From Hydrogenophaga borbori (lineage in GTDB: Bacteria; Pseudomonadota; Gammaproteobacteria; Burkholderiales; Burkholderiaceae_C): a stretch of DNA of 64,000 bases. Under the pieces are notes generated by a model. That model ran no database searches. It saw only the letters and a program-made list of their open reading frames with translations, and was not told where the DNA came from. The DNA is taken from NCBI RefSeq assembly GCF_003417535.1, contig NZ_QVLS01000003.1, forward strand, positions 496,001 to 560,000, given 5' to 3'. A program made the position numbers and the translations under genes. Each line of letters starts with the position of its first letter. The stretch's first letter is position 1. This document shows, in pieces, positions 59,085 through 64,000 of this stretch.

Positions 59085-60578
59085 ATGACCGACAGCACTT
59101 TCGACGAATCGCCGAGCCGCTGGGGCCACTTCATGGACGACCTGCGCGCCAGCGCGCAGGCGCCCACGCCGCTGGAGGTGCGCGGCACGCTGACCAAGCT
59201 CGCCGGCCTGGTGCTCGAGGCCGTGGGCCTGCGCGTCCCCGTGGGCGCGCAGTGCCTGATCGACAACGGCCACAAGCAGCCCGTGCTGGCCGAGGTGGTA
59301 GGCTTCTCCAAGGACCGCGCCTTCCTCATGCCCGCCGGCGACGTGCACGGCCTGGCCAGCGGCGCCAGCGTGACGCCGCTGCCGCCCTACCGCACCGTGC
59401 CGCGCCTGGGCCAGGACAACCCGCCGCCCTCGCCCAACGACCGCAGCGTGCTCAGCCTGCCCATGGGTGCCGGCCTGCTGGGCCGCGTGGTGGACGCGCA
59501 CGGCGAGCCGCTGGACCACCAGGGCCCGCTGCGCGGGGTGAGCGTCTCGCCGCTGGAGCGCGCGCCGCTCAACGCCATGGACCGCGACCCGGTGCGCGAA
59601 CCGCTGGACACCGGCGTGCGCGCCATCAACGCCCTGCTCACCGTGGGCCGCGGCCAGCGCCTGGGCCTGTTCGCCGGCTCCGGCGTGGGCAAGAGCGTGC
59701 TGCTGGGCATGATGGCCCGCTACACCAAGGCCGACGTGATCGTGGTCGGCCTGATCGGCGAACGCGGCCGCGAGGTGAAGGAATTCATCGAGGACATCCT
59801 GGGCCCGGAGGGCCGCCGCCGCTCGGTGGTGGTGGCCGCCCCGGCCGACGCGCCGCCGCTGGTGCGCATGCAAGGCGCCAGCTACGCCACCGCCATCGCC
59901 GAACGCTTCCGCGACGACGGCCTGCACGTGCTGCTGCTGATGGATTCGCTCACCCGCTACGCCATGGCGCAGCGCGAGATCGCCCTGGCCATCGGCGAGC
60001 CACCGGCCACCAAGGGCTACCCGCCCTCGTGCTTCGCCAAGCTGCCGCAGCTGGTGGAGCGCAGCGGCAACGGCCTGAACGGCCGCGGCTCCATCACCGC
60101 CTTCTACACCGTGCTGTCCGAGGGCGACGACCAGCAGGACCCGATCGCCGACGCGGCGCGCGCCATCCTGGACGGCCACATCGTGCTGTCGCGCGCGCTG
60201 GCCGAGTCGGGCCACTACCCCGCCATCGACGTCGAGGCCTCGGCCTCGCGCGTGATGCACAACGTGGCGCCACCCAGCCACCTGGAGCTGGCGCGCAAAT
60301 TCCGCGCGAACTACTCGCGCTACCAGAAGAGCCGCGACCTGATCCAGCTCGGCGCCTACGTGGCCGGCAGCGACCCCGAGACGGACCGCGCCATCGTGCT
60401 CTACCCCGGGCTGCAGCGCTTCCTGATGCAGGACATGCGCGAGGCCGCCCCCATGGGCGAGAGCGTGCGCGGCCTGCAGACCGCGCTGCAGGAAGACAAA
60501 CCGGCGCGCGACGCCGCGGCGGGCAATGCCACGCGCGGCGCGCGGCCCCACCACAACCCGTATGAGGGCAACCAATGA
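59085..60578 (+). CDS. fliI: Flagellum-specific export ATPase FliI
   Basis: FliI is the F1-beta-like ATPase of the flagellar export apparatus. The 497-aa product has Walker [16 protein letters not shown] (about residues 197-211), Walker B region [21 protein letters not shown] and the [11 protein letters not shown] and [12 protein letters not shown] segments. The C-terminal ~30 residues beyond the family core are basic and less conserved. Its stop overlaps the fliJ start by 4 bp (ATGA). It would be the energy source for any extra substrates exported by this apparatus. Confidence 0.97.
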   Translation: MTDSTFDESPSRWGHFMDDLRASAQAPTPLEVRGTLTKLAGLVLEAVGLRVPVGAQCLIDNGHKQPVLAEVVGFSKDRAFLMPAGDVHGLASGASVTPLPPYRTVPRLGQDNPPPSPNDRSVLSLPMGAGLLGRVVDAHGEPLDHQGPLRGVSVSPLERAPLNAMDRDPVREPLDTGVRAINALLTVGRGQRLGLFAGSGVGKSVLLGMMARYTKADVIVVGLIGERGREVKEFIEDILGPEGRRRSVVVAAPADAPPLVRMQGASYATAIAERFRDDGLHVLLLMDSLTRYAMAQREIALAIGEPPATKGYPPSCFAKLPQLVERSGNGLNGRGSITAFYTVLSEGDDQQDPIADAARAILDGHIVLSRALAESGHYPAIDVEASASRVMHNVAPPSHLELARKFRANYSRYQKSRDLIQLGAYVAGSDPETDRAIVLYPGLQRFLMQDMREAAPMGESVRGLQTALQEDKPARDAAAGNATRGARPHHNPYEGNQ

Positions 60579-61054
60579 CCCAACAAGGGTTGGAAACGCT
60601 GGCCACGGTCATCGAACTCGCCGAGAAGAAGCGTGACGAGGGGCTGGCCGCGCTGTCGGCGGCGCGCCGCGAGCACCAGGCCGCGCAGGAACAGATGGAC
60701 CAGCTCACCGCCTACGCCGCCGAGGCGCAGCAGCGCTGGCAGGCCCGCTGCGCCAGCGGCGTGGACGCCGCCTGGCTCATGCACCACCGCCAGTTCATGG
60801 CCAAGGTCGAGCACGCGATGGACTTCCAGACCGGCGTGCTCGGGCAGAAGCAGCGCCAGATCGAACAGGTCCAGCAGCAGGTGCACGAGGCCGAGCGCGA
60901 GCTCGCCACGCTGCGCCAGTACGTCGCGCGCCAGCAGGAGGCGCGCCAGCAGCGCCTGATGCGCCGCGAGCAAAAACAGACCGACGAAATGGCGCTCAAC
61001 GCCCACCGCCGCCGCGCCGAATCCGACAGCACGTTCCAGAGCTTCTCCGCATGA
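60575..61054 (+). CDS. fliJ: Flagellar export chaperone-like protein FliJ
   Basis: FliJ is the coiled-coil stalk of the export ATPase. The 159-aa product is helical throughout, starting [27 protein letters not shown]. Dense Gln, Glu and Arg heptads run from about residue 80 to 140, as expected for the family. Length is standard. Both ends overlap neighbouring genes by 4 bp, so fliI, fliJ and fliK are translationally coupled. Confidence 0.93.
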   Translation: MTQQGLETLATVIELAEKKRDEGLAALSAARREHQAAQEQMDQLTAYAAEAQQRWQARCASGVDAAWLMHHRQFMAKVEHAMDFQTGVLGQKQRQIEQVQQQVHEAERELATLRQYVARQQEARQQRLMRREQKQTDEMALNAHRRRAESDSTFQSFSA

Positions 61055-62328
61055 CCACGACCGCGCCCAGCAACCCCCACCCGCCCGCTTCGCAGGCGGC
61101 GCACGGCCAGCCGCCCAGCCACGCCGCGCGCGCGGCGCACGGGCCGCAGCAGCCGACCGACCTGTTCTCCAGCCTGCTGGCCCTGCTGTCGCCGGACGCC
61201 GAGCCGCTGGATCCCCTGGGCACGGCCACCACCGCCACCGGCGCGCCGGGCGACGACCCGCTGGCCGAGGACCCCGCCGACAGCGACAACCCCTTGGCCG
61301 CGCTCATGGCCTGGACCGCGCCGCACGAGCTGGCGCCCGCGCCGCTGGCGGGCGACGGTTCGCTGGCCGGCGAGACGCGCGGCCTGGACACGCGCGCCGA
61401 CCGCCTCGGCGGCGCGCCCGCCGAGGGCCTGCCCCTGGCCAACGGCGGCGCGCCGGGCCGCCAGGTCGCCGCGCCCTGGCAGCCCGCCGCCGCACGGGCC
61501 TCGGCACCCGGTGCCGCCACCGCCCTGGCCACCGCCGCGGGCCAGGCGGCCGGCGGCACCGACAGCCCCGCCCTGCGCTGGAGCCGCGCGGCCGCGCCCA
61601 GCGAGGCCGGCACCGGTGCCGCCTGGCCGGTGCGCAGCACGGTCGCGCTGGACGCGCGCTTCCAGGCCGGTGCGCCCACCGCCACGCCCACGGGCGCGCT
61701 CGCGGCCCTCGCCGGGCGCGCGGCCGACGGCGACGAGCGGCCCCTGCCCGGCGCCTCGCCCACGGGTGGCGCGCGCGCCACCGGCGAAGCGGCCGCGGGT
61801 CCGGTGATCGCCAGCGGGGCCACGGCGGCCGACAGCGGCCTGGGTGGCGACGCCCCGGCCGACGGCGGCCAGGCGCGGCACGAGGCCGGCACCGACCCGA
61901 ACACCGCCCAAGACCCCTACGCCGCGCCGGCCGACGCCGAGGCTGTGGAGGTGCAGCACTGGGGCGCCGGCGCCATGCGCCACGCCAGCCTGCGCGTGGG
62001 CGAGGACGCCCAGAACGCCATCGACATCCAGCTCGCCGTGCGCGGCGACGAGGTGCGGCTGGACTTCCGCACCGACGACGCCGCCGCGCGCGGCCTGCTG
62101 CGCGAGCACGCCCAGACCGCGCTGGGCGACCTGCTGCAGCAAGGCGGCCTCACGCTGGGCCAGGTCTCCGTGGGCGACCAGGGCCAGGGCGATGCCCGCC
62201 GCGACGGCCCCCCACCGCAGGCCGCCGCGCCGCGCTCCGGGCGGGCCGACGCCGGCCCGGCCGAGGCGGCCCCGCCGCGCCCAGCCGCGCCGGGTGCCAA
62301 CGGCCGGGGCCTGGACCTCTTCATCTGA
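61051..62328 (+). CDS. fliK: Hook-length control protein FliK
   Basis: FliK measures hook length and triggers the FlhB switch. The 425-aa product has a long Ala/Pro/Gly-rich, low-complexity N-terminal ruler (about residues 1-290) and a C-terminal hook-length domain (about 300-390). The latter shows AIDIQLAVRGDEVRLDFRTDD and LLREHAQTALGDLLQQGGLTL. It ends with the short DLFI tail. Conservation of the ruler is low in all bacteria. It follows fliJ by overlap and precedes fliL by 126 bp. Confidence 0.92.
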   Translation: MTTTAPSNPHPPASQAAHGQPPSHAARAAHGPQQPTDLFSSLLALLSPDAEPLDPLGTATTATGAPGDDPLAEDPADSDNPLAALMAWTAPHELAPAPLAGDGSLAGETRGLDTRADRLGGAPAEGLPLANGGAPGRQVAAPWQPAAARASAPGAATALATAAGQAAGGTDSPALRWSRAAAPSEAGTGAAWPVRSTVALDARFQAGAPTATPTGALAALAGRAADGDERPLPGASPTGGARATGEAAAGPVIASGATAADSGLGGDAPADGGQARHEAGTDPNTAQDPYAAPADAEAVEVQHWGAGAMRHASLRVGEDAQNAIDIQLAVRGDEVRLDFRTDDAAARGLLREHAQTALGDLLQQGGLTLGQVSVGDQGQGDARRDGPPPQAAAPRSGRADAGPAEAAPPRPAAPGANGRGLDLFI

Positions 62329-62454
62329 GCCCCCAGGGCGCGGGAAAGAACCGGTTTTTCCGCGCTTATCGAGCGAACGGCGTGGGGGGGCCCCTCCCAC
62401 AATCCTTCTCAAGCCGCGCGCCTTTGAGCCCGCGGCAACCGACGAAGGAGTGCC

Positions 62455-63012
62455 ATGTCCGCCGCTGCCACCGCCGCCGCCCAACCGGCCGAAGCCGCCC
62501 CCAAGAAGAAGGGCAAGAAGCTGCTGTTCGCGCTGATCGGCGTGGTCGTGCTGGGCGTGGCGGGCGCGGCCGCCGCGCTGTTCATTCTCAAGAAGAACAC
62601 CGCCGAGGACGAGGGGCTGGACGAGGAAGCCCCCGCGCACAAGCCGGTGGACCCGAAATCGGCCCCCACCTTCCTGCCGCTGGACAACATGGTGGTCAAC
62701 CTGGCCGACCCCGGCGGCAACCGCTACATCCAGATCGGCCTCACGCTGCAGCTGCAGGACGCCCACACGGGCGATGCCGTCAAGGCCTTCATGCCGAGCA
62801 TCCGCAGCCGCATCCTGGTGATCCTGTCCAAGCGAACCGCCGAGGACGTGCTCAGCGCCGAAGGCAAGAGCCGGCTCGGCAACGACATCATCGCCGCCGT
62901 CTCCGAGGTGATGGGCTATCCCGCGCCCAAGACCGAGGACGAGGGCAAGAAGAAACGCGGCCCGGCCAGCCCCGTGCAGGCCGTGCTGTTCTCCAGCTTC
63001 ATCGTGCAGTAA
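62455..63012 (+). CDS. fliL: Flagellar basal-body-associated protein FliL
   Basis: FliL supports stator function near the motor. The 185-aa product has an N-terminal Ala/Lys-rich cytoplasmic part, one membrane helix at about residues 23-45 (LLFALIGVVVLGVAGAAAAL) and a periplasmic stomatin-like domain. That domain includes FLPLDNMVVNLADPGGNRYIQ, present at about 74-94, and ends VLFSSFIVQ. GGAG precedes the ATG. The 126-bp spacer upstream contains CACAATC at 62398-62404, like the -10 of the flg elements, so fliLM may have an extra promoter. Confidence 0.95.
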   Translation: MSAAATAAAQPAEAAPKKKGKKLLFALIGVVVLGVAGAAAALFILKKNTAEDEGLDEEAPAHKPVDPKSAPTFLPLDNMVVNLADPGGNRYIQIGLTLQLQDAHTGDAVKAFMPSIRSRILVILSKRTAEDVLSAEGKSRLGNDIIAAVSEVMGYPAPKTEDEGKKKRGPASPVQAVLFSSFIVQ

Positions 63013-63030
63013 GCGCGGAGCGATCAGACC

Positions 63031-64000
63031 ATGTCCGAATCGTTTCTGTCACAGGAAGAGGTCGATGCCCTGCTGGAGGGCGTGACCGGCGAGAGCCAGA
63101 AGCTCGCCAAGGAAGAGGTGCCGGAAGGCGGCGTACGCAACTACAACCTCTCCAGCCAGGAACGCATCGTGCGTGGGCGCATGCCCACCATGGAGATCGT
63201 CAACGAACGCTTCTCGCGCAACCTGCGCGTGGGCATGTTCAACTTCATCCGCCGCAGCCCCGAGATCTCGGTCGGCGGCGTGCAGGTGCAGAAGTACAGC
63301 GCCTTCCTGCGCGAGCTGGTGGTGCCCACCAACTTCAACATCATGGCCGTGCGGCCGCTGCGCGGCAACGGCCTGTTGGTGTGCGAGCCCACGCTGCTGT
63401 TCGGCGTGATCGACAGCCTGTTCGGCGGCTCCGGCAAGTTCCACACCCGCATCGAGGGGCGCGACTTCTCGCCCACCGAGCAGCGCGTCATCAACCGGCT
63501 GGTGGACGTGGTGGCCGAGGAATACAAGAAGGCCTGGCGCGGCGTCTACCCGATCGAGCTGGCCTACCAGCGCTCGGAGATGCAGCCGCAGTTCGCCACC
63601 ATCGCCACGCCGAGCGAGATCGTGGTCTCCACCAGCTTCACGCTGGAGATCGGCGACATCACCGGCTCGCTGCACGTCTGCATTCCCTACGCCACGCTGG
63701 AGCCGATCCGCGACGTGCTCTATTCCAGCGTGCAGGGCGACGCCATCGAGGTCGACCGCCGCTGGGTCAAGCTGCTGAGCCACGAGATCCAGGCCGCCGA
63801 GGTGACCATGGTGGCCGAGCTGGCGAAGACCGAGGCCACCGTGGAGCAACTGCTGGCCATGCAGATCGGCGACTTCATCGAACTCGACCGCAACCCCACC
63901 ATCACCACCCACGTCGACGGCGTGCCCGTGTTCGAGTGCCAGTACGGCACGCACAAGGGCAAGTACGCGCTGCGCGTGGAACGCAACCTGCGCGGCAGGG
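63031..64000 (+). CDS. fliM: Flagellar motor switch protein FliM (3' end beyond window)
   Basis: FliM binds CheY-P and forms the C ring. The visible 323 codons begin MSESFLSQEEVDALLEGVTG, the CheY-binding peptide. They continue with YNLSSQERIVRGRMPTMEIV, the middle domain and GGSGKFHTRIEGRDFSPTEQ. The C-terminal SpoA-like domain starts near residue 245 and is present up to GTHKGKYALRVE. The gene runs off the right edge only a short distance from its expected end. fliN and fliOPQR are expected beyond. Confidence 0.97.
   Translation, partial: MSESFLSQEEVDALLEGVTGESQKLAKEEVPEGGVRNYNLSSQERIVRGRMPTMEIVNERFSRNLRVGMFNFIRRSPEISVGGVQVQKYSAFLRELVVPTNFNIMAVRPLRGNGLLVCEPTLLFGVIDSLFGGSGKFHTRIEGRDFSPTEQRVINRLVDVVAEEYKKAWRGVYPIELAYQRSEMQPQFATIATPSEIVVSTSFTLEIGDITGSLHVCIPYATLEPIRDVLYSSVQGDAIEVDRRWVKLLSHEIQAAEVTMVAELAKTEATVEQLLAMQIGDFIELDRNPTITTHVDGVPVFECQYGTHKGKYALRVERNLRGR

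Overview
The window reads as chromosomal DNA of a high-GC betaproteobacterium, most likely Burkholderiales and plausibly Comamonadaceae. That placement is inferred from base composition, from an FlhDC/FliA-controlled flagellar regulon combined with FlhF, and from short GC-rich intergenic repeats of a kind common in that family. No rRNA, tRNA, CRISPR array, insertion sequence or phage gene was seen.

Positions 1-10904 are mostly ordinary chromosomal genes: the 3' end of gspE and all of gspF (type II secretion), a cytosolic 5'-nucleotidase, a hexose-6-phosphate epimerase overlapping an SbmA/YddA-type ABC exporter, a class A beta-lactamase divergent from a LysR regulator, queC, two GNAT acetyltransferases around a P-loop kinase-like protein, and an HDOD protein sitting directly behind flgL.

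From 10923 to the right edge lies a very large flagellar and motility locus. On the minus strand flgBCDE, flgFG and flgHIJKL encode rod, hook, rings and junction proteins. flgA, flgM and flgN lie on the plus strand. flhB-flhA-flhF-flhG(degenerate)-fliA form one minus operon. flhDC, motAB, cheY and cheZ follow. Then come five flagellin genes with fliD, fliS and fliT, and finally fliE and fliFGHIJKLM, with fliM cut by the window end. Sigma-28 promoters of the form TAAAG/TCAAG-N14-CGA precede flgM, three flagellin units and fliS. A separate 40-bp element is repeated upstream of flgB, flgF and flgH.

The unusual part is what is inserted between the flagellar operons: a 405-aa internally duplicated protein between flgG and flgH; a lipoprotein between flgE and flgF; an acyltransferase and a 254-aa unknown between flgN and fliA; a 7TM histidine kinase with an altered ATP-binding box between cheZ and flhB; a 5.7-kb island between fliT and fliE; and a secreted protein between fliE and fliF that is bracketed by ~55-bp direct repeats. 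The island holds a four-gene minus-strand run of unrecognised, effector-like proteins, one apparently split by an in-frame amber codon. It also holds a plus-strand pair: a Ser-rich protein with two hydrophobic segments followed 10 bp later by a TPR protein resembling class II (SycD/LcrH) type III secretion chaperones. My main hypothesis, inferred from gene order and architecture only, is that this flagellar export apparatus carries its own set of non-flagellar substrates with a dedicated chaperone.
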